Shown here piece after piece: positions 6,576 through 16,161 of a DNA stretch of 47,076 nt (position 1 is the first letter of the stretch; every line of letters begins with the position of its first letter). The notes below the pieces were generated by a model that was given only the letters and a program-made list of their open reading frames with translations, made no database searches and was not told the DNA's origin. This DNA comes from a bacterium (GTDB lineage: Bacteria; Actinomycetota; Thermoleophilia; Miltoncostaeales; Miltoncostaeaceae), in assembly GCA_029977205.1 (NCBI GenBank), contig JAPOLI010000011.1, positions 1-47,076 on the forward strand, read 5' to 3'. Both the position numbers and the translations under genes were made by a program.

Positions 6576-9245
6576 CTAGGCGCCAGCCCCATGCCGGCCC
6601 CTGAGAGCCGCCTGGCCGGCGGCGATGCGCGCCACCTGCACCCTGAACGGCGAGCACGAGACGTAGTCGAGGCCCACCTCGTGACAGAAGCCGATTGAGG
6701 GTGGATCGCCGCCATGCTCTCCGCAGATCCCCATCTTGATCCCGGGGTGCACCGGTCGCGCACGCTGGGCTGCGGTGCGCACCAGTTGCCCGACACCGTC
6801 GATGTCGAGGGTCTCGAAGGGGTTGGTCAGTAGCACGTTGTCCTGCAGGTAGGCCGTCAGAAACGCCCCCTCCGCGTCGTCGCGCGAGAAGCCCAGGGTG
6901 GTTTGCGTGAGATCGTTCGTTCCGAACGAGAAGAAGTCGGCTTCCTCCGCGATGCTCTCGGCCGTCAGCGCGGCGCGCGGGAGCTCGATCATCGTGCCCA
7001 CGAGGTACTCGATCGGGGGCCCATCCGAGGCTGCCAGCACCGCGTCGACCTCCTCGGTCACAATCCGCCGGGCCCTGCGGAGCTCCTCGCGGAACCCCAC
7101 GAGCGGGATCATGATCTCGACGATCGGCGCCTCGCCCGTCTCGTCCCGTACCGCGACCGCGGCGGTCATGATCGCGGATGCCTGCATGCGGTAGATGTCC
7201 GGGTACTCGAGCCCGAGCCGCACCCCGCGGGTCCCGAGCATCGGGTTCAGCTCGTGCAGCTGGATGACGCGAGCAAGCTGCTTCTCGAGGTCGGGGTTCT
7301 TGTGACCACCCTGATGGAGGTGGTCCACCTCGAGCGTCAGGTCCACGAGGTTCGGCAGGAACTCATGCAGCGGCGGGTCCAGCAGCCGGATCGTGACCGG
7401 GAGGCCGCGCATCTCACGGAAGATCGCCGTGAAGTCGTCGATCTGGAAGGGCCGCAGCAGCGCGAGGAGACGGCGACGCTGCTCGTCGTCGTCGCTCATG
7501 ATCATCGACTGCACGATCGGCACGCGCTCGTCGCTGAAGAACATGTGCTCAGTGCGGCACAGGCCGATCCCCTCTGCCCCGAACTCGCGACCGCGGCGGG
7601 CGTCCTCCGGGGTGTCCGCATTCGTGCGCACCGTGAGATCCCGGGCGCGGTCGGCCCACTCGAGGATCCGGACCAGGAACGGGTTGTCGGGGTCGGCATC
7701 GATCAGGGGCGCCTCGCCTGCGAAGACATTCCCGGAGGTGCCGTCAATCGTGATGGTGTCCCCAGCAGCCATGGGCCGTCCCGCGATCGAGAGGCTGCCG
7801 TCCTCGGCGAACTCGAGCGCGTGCACGCCGCATACGGCGGGCCGGCCCATTCCGACCGCGACGATCGCGGCATGGCTGGTCTTGCCACCGCGGGCTGTCA
7901 TGATCCCGCGCGCGGCGATCATGCCGTGGAGGTCGTCGGGGGTCGTCTCGTCGCGCACGAGGATCACCGCTTCCCCTGCTTCCCCCCGCCGGGCCGCCTC
8001 ATCGGCCGTGAGGACGATTGCGCCCACGGCGGCTCCCGGGGAGGCATTGACGCCATGGGCGAGCGGGTCACCCGCACGCGCCGCGTCGAGCTGGGGCAGC
8101 AGGAGCTGCGGTATCTGCGCGGGATCCACCAGGTCCCTCAGGGCCTCCCGCTCGTCCACGAGCCCCTCGTCCACGAGGTCCACCGCGATCCGCACGCGGG
8201 CGAATGCGCTGCGCTTGCCGCTGCGGGTCTGCAGCATGTAGAGGCGCCCGTCCTCGATCGTGAACTCGACGTCCTGCATGTCCCTGTACGTGCGCTCCAG
8301 GGTGTCCATCGTGTCGATCAGCTCGCGGAACGCCTCGGGCAGCACGGTCTCCAGCTCGTGCAGCGGTCGCGGGGTGCGGATGCCCGCCACGACATCCTCG
8401 CCCTGCGCGTTGACGAGGAAGTCCCCGAACGGGCGGCCGCTCTCGCCGGTGACGTTGTTCCGCGTGAACGCGACGCCGGTGGCCGAGCGGTCACCGGTAT
8501 TGCCGAACACCATCCGCTGCACGTTGACGGCCGTGCCGAGGTCATGGGGAATCCCGTGCAGACGGCGGTAGTCGTAGGCGCGCCGGTTCTCCCAGCTCTC
8601 GAACACCGCCCGGATGGAGCCCTCGAGCTGCACGAGCGGGTCCTGCGGGAAGTCATCCCCCCGGTGCTCGCGCACGATCGCCTTGTACGTGGCGACGAGC
8701 GCCTGAAGGTCCTCGGCGGAGAGGTCCACGTCCGACGCCGCTCCCCGGTCAGCCTTCATCGCGCCGAGCGCCGCCTCGAAGAGGTCCTTCGGCACCTCGC
8801 AGACCACATCCGCGTACATCTGGATGAACCGGCGGTAGGAGTCCCACGCGAAGCGCGGATTGCCCGTGACCTCCGCGAGGCCCTCCACGCTCGCATCGTT
8901 GAGGCCCAGGTTCAGGATCGTGTCCATCATGCCGGGCATCGAGTCACGGGCACCGGACCGCACCGATACCAGCAGCGGGTCGGCCGGATCACCGAGCGTC
9001 TTGCCGGCGTCGGCCTCCAGCGCGTCGAGATGGGCCCGCACCTGCTCCTCGAGCCCGCTGGGGAAGCTCCTCTCCTCGCGCAGGTACGCGATGCATGCCG
9101 CGGTGGTGATGGTGAAGCCCGGCGGAACGGGGAGCCCGAGCCGCGTCATCTCGGCGACGTTGGCTCCCTTGCCGCCGAGCAGGTCGCGCATCTCGCGCGA
9201 CCCCTCGCTGAACCCATATACCCACGTGGCCTGCGGATCCGGCAC
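6576..9245 (-). CDS. ppdK: Pyruvate, phosphate dikinase
   Basis: PpdK interconverts pyruvate, ATP and phosphate with phosphoenolpyruvate, AMP and pyrophosphate, so it works at the glycolysis/gluconeogenesis junction. The 889 residues match the family's usual length. The ATP-grasp region begins with LLGGKGANVAEMTRLGLPVPPGFTITT. The swivelling phosphohistidine is in TARGGKTSHAAIVAVGMGRPAVCG near residue 455. The C-terminal PEP/pyruvate TIM barrel has GIGLCRTEHMFF and ends with GICGEHGGDPPS. The GTG start overlaps the glyS stop by one base (TAGTG), with GGTGAG as a partial ribosome-binding site. Confidence 0.97.
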   Translation of the reverse strand: MPDPQATWVYGFSEGSREMRDLLGGKGANVAEMTRLGLPVPPGFTITTAACIAYLREERSFPSGLEEQVRAHLDALEADAGKTLGDPADPLLVSVRSGARDSMPGMMDTILNLGLNDASVEGLAEVTGNPRFAWDSYRRFIQMYADVVCEVPKDLFEAALGAMKADRGAASDVDLSAEDLQALVATYKAIVREHRGDDFPQDPLVQLEGSIRAVFESWENRRAYDYRRLHGIPHDLGTAVNVQRMVFGNTGDRSATGVAFTRNNVTGESGRPFGDFLVNAQGEDVVAGIRTPRPLHELETVLPEAFRELIDTMDTLERTYRDMQDVEFTIEDGRLYMLQTRSGKRSAFARVRIAVDLVDEGLVDEREALRDLVDPAQIPQLLLPQLDAARAGDPLAHGVNASPGAAVGAIVLTADEAARRGEAGEAVILVRDETTPDDLHGMIAARGIMTARGGKTSHAAIVAVGMGRPAVCGVHALEFAEDGSLSIAGRPMAAGDTITIDGTSGNVFAGEAPLIDADPDNPFLVRILEWADRARDLTVRTNADTPEDARRGREFGAEGIGLCRTEHMFFSDERVPIVQSMIMSDDDEQRRRLLALLRPFQIDDFTAIFREMRGLPVTIRLLDPPLHEFLPNLVDLTLEVDHLHQGGHKNPDLEKQLARVIQLHELNPMLGTRGVRLGLEYPDIYRMQASAIMTAAVAVRDETGEAPIVEIMIPLVGFREELRRARRIVTEEVDAVLAASDGPPIEYLVGTMIELPRAALTAESIAEEADFFSFGTNDLTQTTLGFSRDDAEGAFLTAYLQDNVLLTNPFETLDIDGVGQLVRTAAQRARPVHPGIKMGICGEHGGDPPSIGFCHEVGLDYVSCSPFRVQVARIAAGQAALRGRHGAGA

Positions 9246-11341
9246 TACTCACCGCCCTTCAGGACGAGGACCTCGAAGTCCGCGACCTGAGCGTATGCCT
9301 CCCCGGCGCGACGCACCAGCGCATGACGCCGGTCGCGCGCCGCCGGATCGTCCGCGTTCACCATCACGGCCTCGAAGAATGCGTCCACCGGGCCTGCGAG
9401 CGCCTCGGCGGCCGCGATGGCACCAGCCGGGTCCCCTGCCGCGCGCGCAGCAGCGATCGCCGCGTCAGCCGTGTCCAGCGCGACTGCGAGCGAATCCTCC
9501 GCCGGGTCTCCGGCCGACACGAAGCCCGACACCCCGTGCTCCGACCCCGCGATGATCCGGCGGCACCGATTCGCGCCCGTTCCGGCCCGCGCGAGCGCGT
9601 CATCGTCGCGGTGAGCATGCAGGGCCCGCGCCCACTCGGCCGTCACGGCCATCCCGCCGGGGTTCGCGCCGATCGCCGCCCGTACGGCATCCTGCGGCAC
9701 CCCCTCCTGCCCGAGGTGATGGACGAGGCGGTCATCGATGAACGTGTCGAGTGCGTCCAGGGCCGCCTCATCCGACAGCTCGAGGTCCGCCCCCTGCGCC
9801 CGAAACCGCTCCATGGACGGCACCAGCACGTCGGCGGGGCGGAGATCCCAGCCGCGCTCGAGGGCCACGCGCACGAGCCCGGCGGCGGCACGACGCAGGC
9901 CATAGGGATCTTTCGAGCCCGACGGGATCTCGCCGATCAGGAACGCGCCGACCAGGTTGTCCACCTTCTCGGCGCACGCGAGCAGGGCCCCCGCTTCAGT
10001 CGCGGGAACGGGTGAATCGGGCCCCTCCGGCAGGTACTGCTCAGCCACGGCATCCGCCACCGCGTCTGCCCGCCCTGCACGGCGTGCGTAGTGCGATGCG
10101 GCGAAGCCCTGCAGCTCACTGAACTCGGCGACCAGGATCGCCCCCTGGTCGACCTTGGCGAGGCCGGCGGCCTCCTCGGCGGTCGCGCGGGTGTCCCGCC
10201 CCGCCGAGACCGCCGCGCCGATGTCGGCCACGCCACCGCGAAGGCGCTCCCGCTTGTCCGCCAAGGTGCCGAGGCGGGCATGGAACACGATGTCGTCCAG
10301 CCGGCGGTCGAGTTCCTCGAGCCCCGCGCTGATGTCCCTCTCATACGAGAACGCTGCATCCTGCAGCCGGGCGTCAAGGACGTCCTCGTTCCCGCGGACG
10401 ATGATGTCGGCTGCCGCGGGATCGCCGTTGCTCACGGCGAGGAATGCCGGCATGAGGGTGCCGTCCGGTGCATGCAGCGGCATGTAGCGCTGGTGGCTCT
10501 GCATGGCGGTGACCAGGACGCGCTCGGGGAGCGCGAGGTGCTGCTCGGCGATGCGGCCGGTGATGACGCTCGGCCACTCCACCAGGTGCACGACCTCCTC
10601 GATCTTCCCCGCGGGGTCGTCCCATGTCGCGCCCGCAGCGTGCGCAGCAGCATCCAGCCCCTGGAGGATGGCCTCACGGCGTTCGTGATGATCCGCGATC
10701 ACGAACGAGGCGCGCAGCGCATCGCGGTACGCGTCGGCAGCGGCGACGTCCACCGGCCCCCCGAGGAATCGGTGCCCCATGCTGACGCCGCCGCCGGGGA
10801 TTCCGGCGACCTCGAAGTCCACGGTCACGGCGCCCGCCTTCGCAGTGATCCACCGCACCGGCCGCGAGAAGCGCAGGCCGCGTCCATCGCCCCAGCGCAT
10901 GGTCTTTCCGAAGCGCAGGCCCTCGAGGACCCGGCGTGCGATTTCAGGGACCAGGTCCACCAGTGGCGCGTCCTCCGCGGCCTGCTCGGCCCATACGAAC
11001 TCGCGTCCGGATTCGGGGTCCTGCCGCACGATGAGGTCGGCCACGGACACCCCCTGGCCGCGGGCGAAGCCCTCAGCCGCCTTGGTGGGCCCGCCCGCAT
11101 CATCAAATGCTGCCGATGCAGCCGGACCGCGCACCGAGCGGGCGCCGCCGCCCTGGCGCTCTGCGACGCCCTCGGCGAACACCGCGATACGCCGTGGCGC
11201 CACCCACGCGCACGCAGGGCCGGCATCAAGGGCGAGGTCCGCCAGCGCGGCGTCCATGAGCCCGGGGGCCTGGGCGATGGCCTCACGGCATGCGCTCGAG
11301 GGCAGCTCCTCGCACCCGATCTCGATCAGCAGGTCAGGCAC
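9245..11341 (-). CDS. glyS: Glycyl-tRNA synthetase beta subunit
   Basis: GlyS joins GlyQ to form the bacterial alpha2beta2 glycyl-tRNA synthetase; the beta chain mainly recognises tRNA. The 698-residue product starts [21 protein letters not shown], the family's normal N-terminus, and carries [25 protein letters not shown] and a DALRV-like anticodon-binding tail. The GTG at 11341 lies inside the end of glyQ, overlapping it by eight bases. An in-frame GTG further upstream (11422) would add a low-complexity tail. Most actinobacteria use the single-chain enzyme, so the split form is a useful taxonomic marker. Confidence 0.96.
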   Translation of the reverse strand: MPDLLIEIGCEELPSSACREAIAQAPGLMDAALADLALDAGPACAWVAPRRIAVFAEGVAERQGGGARSVRGPAASAAFDDAGGPTKAAEGFARGQGVSVADLIVRQDPESGREFVWAEQAAEDAPLVDLVPEIARRVLEGLRFGKTMRWGDGRGLRFSRPVRWITAKAGAVTVDFEVAGIPGGGVSMGHRFLGGPVDVAAADAYRDALRASFVIADHHERREAILQGLDAAAHAAGATWDDPAGKIEEVVHLVEWPSVITGRIAEQHLALPERVLVTAMQSHQRYMPLHAPDGTLMPAFLAVSNGDPAAADIIVRGNEDVLDARLQDAAFSYERDISAGLEELDRRLDDIVFHARLGTLADKRERLRGGVADIGAAVSAGRDTRATAEEAAGLAKVDQGAILVAEFSELQGFAASHYARRAGRADAVADAVAEQYLPEGPDSPVPATEAGALLACAEKVDNLVGAFLIGEIPSGSKDPYGLRRAAAGLVRVALERGWDLRPADVLVPSMERFRAQGADLELSDEAALDALDTFIDDRLVHHLGQEGVPQDAVRAAIGANPGGMAVTAEWARALHAHRDDDALARAGTGANRCRRIIAGSEHGVSGFVSAGDPAEDSLAVALDTADAAIAAARAAGDPAGAIAAAEALAGPVDAFFEAVMVNADDPAARDRRHALVRRAGEAYAQVADFEVLVLKGGE

Positions 11342-12209
11342 CGATGGCCTCCACGCCGGTGGAGGCGAGCCACGCCTCGGCGCACCGGGCTGCAAGCGCC
11401 CGCACCCGCCAGATGTACGCACCGCGCTCGGTCACGCTGATGACACCCCGCGCATCCAGCAGGTTGAAGGCGTGCGAGCACTTCAGCACCTGGTCATACG
11501 CGGGCAGCACCAGCCCCGCGTCGAGGCAGCGCGCGCACTCGGCCTCGTGATCCTCGAAGTGCCGGAACAGGGTCGCGGTGTCGGCGACCTCGAAGTTGAA
11601 GGTGCTCCACTGGCGCTCGTTCTCCTGATACACGTCGCCGTACGTGACCCCGGGTGCCCATTCGAGGTCGTAGACGGAGCGCACGCCCTGCAGGTACATC
11701 GCGATGCGCTCCAGGCCGTAGGTGAGCTCCACGGAGATCGGGGCGAGGTCGATTCCGCCCGCCTGCTGGAAGTAGGTGAACTGCGTGATCTCCATCCCGT
11801 CGAGCCACACCTCCCAACCCAATCCCCATGCGCCGAGCGTGGGGCCCTCCCAGTCGTCCTCCACGAAGCGCACGTCGTGCACGGCCGGGTCGAGGCCGAG
11901 CGCCGTCAGCGAACCGAGGTACTGGTCCTGCACGTCGTCCGGGGACGGCTTGAGGATCACCTGGTACTGGAAGTAGTGCTGCAGACGGAACGGGTTCTCG
12001 CCGTATCGGCCATCCGTCGGGCGAATCGACGGCTCCACGTAGGCGACCCGCCACGGATCCGGTCCGAGGCTGCGAAGAAGCGTGGCCGGGTTGAACGTGC
12101 CCGCGCCGACCTCGGTGTGGTACGGGTGCATCAGCGAGCACCCGCGCGAGGCCCAGTACGCGTGCAGGTCGAGGATGATCTGCTGGAAGGACGGCGCGGG
12201 CGATGACAC
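11334..12209 (-). CDS. glyQ: Glycyl-tRNA synthetase alpha subunit
   Basis: GlyQ is the catalytic class II subunit that activates glycine and charges tRNA-Gly. The 291 residues are of normal length. Family signatures are [55 protein letters not shown]-like (here [15 protein letters not shown]) and [20 protein letters not shown] chose GTG at 12209 because the protein homology begins just after it and TATGCT lies eight bases upstream. Longer frames run into the divergent gene. It heads the glyQ-glyS-ppdK cluster. Confidence 0.96.
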   Translation of the reverse strand: MSSPAPSFQQIILDLHAYWASRGCSLMHPYHTEVGAGTFNPATLLRSLGPDPWRVAYVEPSIRPTDGRYGENPFRLQHYFQYQVILKPSPDDVQDQYLGSLTALGLDPAVHDVRFVEDDWEGPTLGAWGLGWEVWLDGMEITQFTYFQQAGGIDLAPISVELTYGLERIAMYLQGVRSVYDLEWAPGVTYGDVYQENERQWSTFNFEVADTATLFRHFEDHEAECARCLDAGLVLPAYDQVLKCSHAFNLLDARGVISVTERGAYIWRVRALAARCAEAWLASTGVEAIGA

Positions 12210-12217
12210 GGTGGCGC

Positions 12218-12223
12218 AGCATA
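12218..12223 (-). promoter_or_regulatory. -10 hexamer TATGCT for glyQ-glyS-ppdK
   Basis: TATGCT on the minus strand ends eight bases before the GTG of glyQ, giving a leaderless or nearly leaderless message. Confidence 0.5.
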
Positions 12224-12247
12224 GCCGCCGCGTCCGCATCAGGCGTC

Positions 12248-12253
12248 TAGGGT
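12248..12253 (+). promoter_or_regulatory. Possible -10 hexamer TAGGGT, epimerase-like gene
   Basis: TAGGGT would start transcription near 12260. That falls after the first ATG (12255) but before a second in-frame ATG at 12270, so the second may be the real start. Confidence 0.3.
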
Positions 12254-12254
12254 C

Positions 12255-13841
12255 ATGGGCAAGGCCGCCATGCACCGTCACCGCACCCCAGCCCTTCTCG
12301 TCGTCGGGCTCCTCGCCCTCGTGCTCGCCGCATCAGCCGCGGGCGGCTGGTTCATCGCATCACGCGCCACCGGCGAGCGGGCCGAACCGGGCGCGGGGCA
12401 GGTTGATCCTGCAGAGCCCCCGTACGAGGCCGGGGACGCCGTCGCAGCCCCCGCAGCCACGCCGCCTGCGCCCGCCCCGGGGGAAGCCGCTCCCGCTCCG
12501 AGCGCAGCCCCTCCCCCCGAGGGCACTACGGGGCAGACCTCATCCCCGGCCCCGCAGGTCCCGCCCGCGGCACCCCCGCGCCCGTCATCCATTCCTGCCC
12601 CGGCGCCGCCACAAGAGCCTGCGCCAGCCCCGGAACCTGATCCGGCCACGACCCCGCGCACTCCTCCGCCCGCCATCGGGATCGCGGCGGACGCACTTCC
12701 GGCGGAGGGTCGATCGTGGTCGATGCTCGCGGCGGCCCGCCGCGCGTCGGCGCCCGGATCGCAGGAGCGAGCCGATCTGGACTGGCTCGTGGCATTCGCC
12801 CGGTCAGCGCTCGCACCATCGCAGCCGGCCGGGCGGCAGGAGACGGCGCGGCATGCCCTACGGGTGAACGCGTGGTGGTTCTCGCATCGCGGCTCCCCGG
12901 CCGAGCGGGTCATCGCACGCGATCCCGAGGGCGTGATCCTCACCTACAAGGCCGGCTACGGCTTTACGGTGAACCCCGTGGCGACCCTCGGGCGGTGGCG
13001 CGGGCTCAACGACCCGTGGAGCGCCACCCAACTCGCCGACGCGGTCATCCCTCTCCTTGCCGAGCGCACAGACGCGGGGCGCCAGTGGTCCGGCCTCGAG
13101 TACTTCGACGTCCCCGGCAGCCCCGACGCCGTCGCGCCGGGAGTGTCCGGCATGAGCCAGGCGCGGGCCGCCGCCCTGTTCGCAACGGCCTGGTCGCGCA
13201 GCGCCGACCCGCGTTACCTGCAGGCGGCGCAACGCGTCATCACGTCCTTCAGGGTGCCGGTGGACAACGGAGGTGCCCGGGCGAGCGTGCCGGACCCCGC
13301 AGGCGGGCCTGATGGCATCTGGTTTCCCGAGCGGGCCTACCCCGGACGTCCCGCGTGGACGGGCGGCGCGCTCAATGGCTTCATGGTGACGCTGATCGAG
13401 CTCCGGCGCACGGCGGATGCCCTGGAACGCGTGCCACCCGATCACGCGGCTTCCACCGCCGCGTCCGGCACCGCTCCGGCCGCCTCTACCGAGGATGCAG
13501 GCGGATCGGCAGGAAGCCCCGATCCTGATCCCGGGGCTGCGACCGCTACTGCGGCCTCACCGCACGAGGTCGCGGATCAGGCGCGGTCCCTCGCCGCGCA
13601 GGGGATGCGCTCACTGATCCGATTCCTTCCGCTGCACGACTCCGGAAACTGGTCGTACTACGGACTCCTCACGCCAGGCAGTGACTGGCGAACCGATCTC
13701 GCCGATCTGAACTACCACTGCTACCACGTGTCCCTCCTGCGGACCCTCGACGGTCTCTACCCGGGACGGGCGCTCGGGGCCACCGCCTCGCGCTGGCAGG
13801 GGTACGTGGACGCACGCAGGGCAGCCTGCCCTGCGCGGTAG
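12255..13841 (+). CDS. Membrane-anchored glucuronyl C5-epimerase-like protein
   Basis: The 528-residue product has an N-terminal membrane segment (about 12-34), a Pro/Ala-rich linker to about residue 145, then a folded domain. That domain resembles the C-terminal part of D-glucuronyl C5-epimerases: [58 protein letters not shown], a region ending [16 protein letters not shown], and an end with NWSYYGLL and [17 protein letters not shown]. The known enzymes flip C5 of glucuronate in heparan-type chains; the alpha-barrel fold is also used by other sugar enzymes. A low-complexity insert lies near residues 395-435. I infer an extracytoplasmic role on surface glycans. The substrate is unknown, and the start may be at 12270. 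Confidence 0.65.
   Translation: MGKAAMHRHRTPALLVVGLLALVLAASAAGGWFIASRATGERAEPGAGQVDPAEPPYEAGDAVAAPAATPPAPAPGEAAPAPSAAPPPEGTTGQTSSPAPQVPPAAPPRPSSIPAPAPPQEPAPAPEPDPATTPRTPPPAIGIAADALPAEGRSWSMLAAARRASAPGSQERADLDWLVAFARSALAPSQPAGRQETARHALRVNAWWFSHRGSPAERVIARDPEGVILTYKAGYGFTVNPVATLGRWRGLNDPWSATQLADAVIPLLAERTDAGRQWSGLEYFDVPGSPDAVAPGVSGMSQARAAALFATAWSRSADPRYLQAAQRVITSFRVPVDNGGARASVPDPAGGPDGIWFPERAYPGRPAWTGGALNGFMVTLIELRRTADALERVPPDHAASTAASGTAPAASTEDAGGSAGSPDPDPGAATATAASPHEVADQARSLAAQGMRSLIRFLPLHDSGNWSYYGLLTPGSDWRTDLADLNYHCYHVSLLRTLDGLYPGRALGATASRWQGYVDARRAACPAR
13816..13834 (+). terminator. Hairpin in the last codons of the epimerase-like gene
   Basis: GCAGGGC and GCCCTGC form a perfect seven-base stem with a five-base loop just before the stop codon. 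No T-run follows, so it is only a candidate terminator. Confidence 0.4.
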
Positions 13842-13857
13842 CACGGTGCACGTCGGC

Positions 13858-13863
13858 TACGCT
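13858..13863 (+). promoter_or_regulatory. -10 hexamer TACGCT for the cyclophilin gene
   Basis: TACGCT lies 27 bases before the ATG at 13891 and would give a leader of about 20 bases containing the GAGGAG ribosome-binding site. Confidence 0.45.
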
Positions 13864-13890
13864 GGGGTTCCACACCGTGAGGAGCCACTA

Positions 13891-14388
13891 ATGCCAGACC
13901 TGCCGCCACCCGCCGATCCGTCCAAGACATACACCGCGATATTCGACACCTCGGCGGGTGAGATCCGCTGTGAGCTGTTCGCGGCGGATTCGCCCCAGAC
14001 GGTCGGCAACTTCGTGGGGCTGGCGGAGGCCGGGTACTACGACGGGCTGATCTTCCACCGAGTCATCCCCGACTTCATGATCCAGGGCGGCTGCCCCAAG
14101 GGCATCGGCACCGGGGGCCCGGGCTACTCCTTCCAGGACGAGATCAACGACCACGCGCTCGTGCGCGGGAGCCTCGCCATGGCGAATGCCGGCCCGAACA
14201 CCAACGGGTCGCAGTTCTTCATCGTCACCGCGGAGGCCACGCCCTGGCTCGACGGCAACCACACGAACTTCGGGCAGGTGGTCGGCGGGCAGGACGTCGT
14301 CGACGCCATCGGGACCACCGCAACCGGCCAGAACGACCGCCCCGTCGACGAGCAGCGGATCAACGCTGTTCGCATCGAGGTCGCCTAG
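13891..14388 (+). CDS. Cyclophilin-type peptidyl-prolyl isomerase
   Basis: This 165-residue cyclophilin speeds cis-trans isomerisation of prolyl bonds in folding proteins. It has FHRVIPDFMIQGGCPKGIGTGGPGY (catalytic Arg in FHRV), then MANAGPNTNGSQFFIV and the substrate-pocket Trp in TPWLDGNHTNFGQVV. No signal peptide is present, so it is cytoplasmic. A GAGGAG about six bases before the ATG at 13891 fixes the start; the longer frame from 13846 would run through the promoter. It probably has its own promoter between the epimerase-like gene and the sigma factor gene. Confidence 0.93.
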   Translation: MPDLPPPADPSKTYTAIFDTSAGEIRCELFAADSPQTVGNFVGLAEAGYYDGLIFHRVIPDFMIQGGCPKGIGTGGPGYSFQDEINDHALVRGSLAMANAGPNTNGSQFFIVTAEATPWLDGNHTNFGQVVGGQDVVDAIGTTATGQNDRPVDEQRINAVRIEVA

Positions 14389-14390
14389 CA

Positions 14391-14400
14391 CGAAATTTCG
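14391..14400. repeat. Perfect palindrome CGAAATTTCG upstream of rpoD
   Basis: This AT-rich ten-base palindrome stands out in GC-rich DNA. It lies just after the cyclophilin stop and about 35 bases before the likely rpoD -10. Outer GCAC and GTGC extend it imperfectly. It could be an operator or part of a weak terminator. Confidence 0.4.
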
Positions 14401-14436
14401 CGGTGCGCCATCTTTCGCGACGCCTGTCGTCGCATC

Positions 14437-14442
14437 TAGGAT
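14437..14442 (+). promoter_or_regulatory. -10 hexamer TAGGAT for the sigma factor gene
   Basis: TAGGAT lies 30 bases before the ATG of the sigma factor. The expected -35 position holds TTCGCG, a weak match. The leader would contain the CGGAG ribosome-binding site. Confidence 0.4.
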
Positions 14443-14472
14443 GACGCGGGAATCCACCCCCACCGGAGACTG

Positions 14473-15558
14473 ATGACGACCTCACTCACGCAACTCACGG
14501 AGCTCATCGACCATGGTGAGTTCCGCACTCTTCTCCAGCGCGGCCAGGAAGTGGGCTTCCTCTCCATCGAGGACGTGGCCGAGATGCTGGACCAGCTCGG
14601 CGTTGACGCTGGCCTCGCAGAGGGCATCTACCAGCAGCTGGATGAGGCGGGGATCGAGCTCCTCGAGCCTGCGGAGGCGGCAAGCCGCACCGCAGACCTT
14701 GCAGAGCAGGCCGACCGCGCCAGACGTCCCGCCACCGTCGAGCAGACCACCGACGCGCTCCAGCTGTTCCTGAAGGACATCGGGCGCGTACCGCTTCTCA
14801 CGGCGGCGCAGGAAGTTGACCTCGCCAAGCGCATCGAGGCCGGCGACCAGACCGCCAAGACGCAGATGGTCGAGGCCAACCTGCGCCTCGTCGTGTCCAT
14901 CGCCAAGGGCTACCGCGGCCGCGGGCTGCCGTTCCTGGACCTGATCCAGGAGGGCACGCTCGGCCTGGTGCGCGCCGTCGAGAAGTTCGACTGGCGACGC
15001 GGCTTCAAGTTCTCCACCTACGCCACGTGGTGGATCCGCCAGGCCGTGACCCGTGCGCTTGCCGACAAGGGTCGTACGATCCGCATCCCGGTTCACGTGG
15101 TTGAGAAGCTCAACCAGATCAGCCGTGCCGAGCGGACGCTCGTGGGCCAGCTGGGTCGCGAGCCCACGGCCGAGGAGATCGGTGCCGTCGCCGGCCTCCC
15201 GGCCGCAGAGGTCGAGGACATCCTCCGAAGCGCGCAGCCGATCGTCTCGCTCGAGAAGCCGGTGGGCGAGGATGAGGAGTCGGAGTTCGGGCGGTTCCTC
15301 GCGGACGAGACCAGCATCGCCCCGGAGGTCGCCGCCGAGCAGGCGCTGCGCGACGAGGCGCTGCGCGACGTGCTCGACCAGTTGTCCTACCGCGAGCGCC
15401 GGGTCCTGGAGCTCCGCTACGGGCTCGGTGGCGAAAAGCCTCGCACGCTCGACGAGCTCGGACGCATGTTCAACGTCACCCGCGAGCGCATTCGGCAGGT
15501 GGAGCACCAGTCGCTGCAGAAGCTCGCGAGTATGGCGGAGGCCAATCGCCTCGGATAG
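14473..15558 (+). CDS. rpoD: Principal RNA polymerase sigma factor, RpoD/SigA type
   Basis: The sigma-70 factor directs RNA polymerase to housekeeping promoters. The 361-residue protein has a region 1.1-like N-terminus (residues 1-65), region 1.2 (DALQLFLKDIGRVPLLT), and region 2 with LRLVVSIAKGYRGRGLPFLDLIQEGTLGL and the -10-recognising FKFSTYATWWIRQAVTRAL near residue 181. Region 3 and region 4 follow, the latter with LSYRERRVLELRYGL and the helix-turn-helix TLDELGRMFNVTRERIRQVE. GGAG six bases upstream supports the ATG. It is convergent with the YqgE gene. It is not next to dnaG, although both lie in this window. Confidence 0.96.
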   Translation: MTTSLTQLTELIDHGEFRTLLQRGQEVGFLSIEDVAEMLDQLGVDAGLAEGIYQQLDEAGIELLEPAEAASRTADLAEQADRARRPATVEQTTDALQLFLKDIGRVPLLTAAQEVDLAKRIEAGDQTAKTQMVEANLRLVVSIAKGYRGRGLPFLDLIQEGTLGLVRAVEKFDWRRGFKFSTYATWWIRQAVTRALADKGRTIRIPVHVVEKLNQISRAERTLVGQLGREPTAEEIGAVAGLPAAEVEDILRSAQPIVSLEKPVGEDEESEFGRFLADETSIAPEVAAEQALRDEALRDVLDQLSYRERRVLELRYGLGGEKPRTLDELGRMFNVTRERIRQVEHQSLQKLASMAEANRLG

Positions 15559-15576
15559 CGCTGACGCCCCCCGCGG

Positions 15577-15600
15577 CCCGGCTGCTAGTTGAGCAGCGGG
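15577..15600. terminator. Hairpin between convergent rpoD and yqgE
   Basis: GCTGC and GCAGC pair around a seven-base loop, extended by CCC/GGG with one bulged base. It overlaps the YqgE stop codon and could serve both strands. No T-run is present. Confidence 0.35.
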
Positions 15601-16145
15601 TCGTCGGGGGCGGACGCCATCAGCCGGTATGACGCCCCCACTCGGCCCAGCACCGTGCTCCACAGGGTCGACGGGTCGTCGGTGAATACGTCCCCGGGCA
15701 CCGGCGCAGCATCGATCCACGCGTCCTGCCGCATCTCGGACTCCAACTGGCCGCCGCCCCAGCCGGCATAGCCTCCGAAGGCCCGGGCGCGGCCCAACGC
15801 CGGTCCGGCCTCGTCGGCGACGGACTCCGGATCGAGGATCCCGACCGTGTCGAACATGATCCCGCCTGCCACCGAGGGATCATCGAACTCCGCCAGCACG
15901 ATCACCGTTCCCGGCTGCACCGGCCCGCCCCGGTACACCGGTGTGCCGTCGGTCACCACCGACGCCAGCGGCTCGGGGAGCGCGTCGGCCGCCGGCACCT
16001 CCATGGGCTGGTTGAGGACGATGCCGAGCGCGCCCTCGTCAGCGTGCTCGAGCACGAGGACCACCGCACGGCGGAAGTTGGGGTCATCATCCAGGTGCGG
16101 GGCCGCAACCAGAAGCCGCCCCCGCATAAAACGCGGGTCGCTCAC
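15585..16145 (-). CDS. YqgE/AlgH family protein
   Basis: The 186-residue product belongs to the YqgE/AlgH family (DUF179): GRLLVAAPHLDDDPNFRRAVVLVLEHADEGALGIVLNQP is its hallmark N-terminus, followed by VYRGGPV and GYAGWGGGQLESEM. The family is widespread but its biochemical role is not settled; AlgH was once linked to alginate regulation. The start is GTG at 16145, sixteen bases after the stop of the upstream two-helix membrane protein, so the two are likely co-transcribed. Confidence 0.92.
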   Translation of the reverse strand: MSDPRFMRGRLLVAAPHLDDDPNFRRAVVLVLEHADEGALGIVLNQPMEVPAADALPEPLASVVTDGTPVYRGGPVQPGTVIVLAEFDDPSVAGGIMFDTVGILDPESVADEAGPALGRARAFGGYAGWGGGQLESEMRQDAWIDAAPVPGDVFTDDPSTLWSTVLGRVGASYRLMASAPDDPLLN

Positions 16146-16161
16146 CGCAGGCGGCGGTGCG

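Noticed and set aside
6903-9290. A long open frame on the plus strand, 795 codons
   Set aside because: It is antisense to ppdK, is rich in Arg, His and Glu, and has no recognisable domain. Long antisense frames are expected in DNA with few A/T-rich stops.
10091-11440. A 449-codon plus-strand frame over glyS
   Set aside because: It mirrors glyS codons in reverse and has no start signal or domain.
14482-15720. A 412-codon minus-strand frame over rpoD
   Set aside because: It is antisense to the sigma factor and has no domain.
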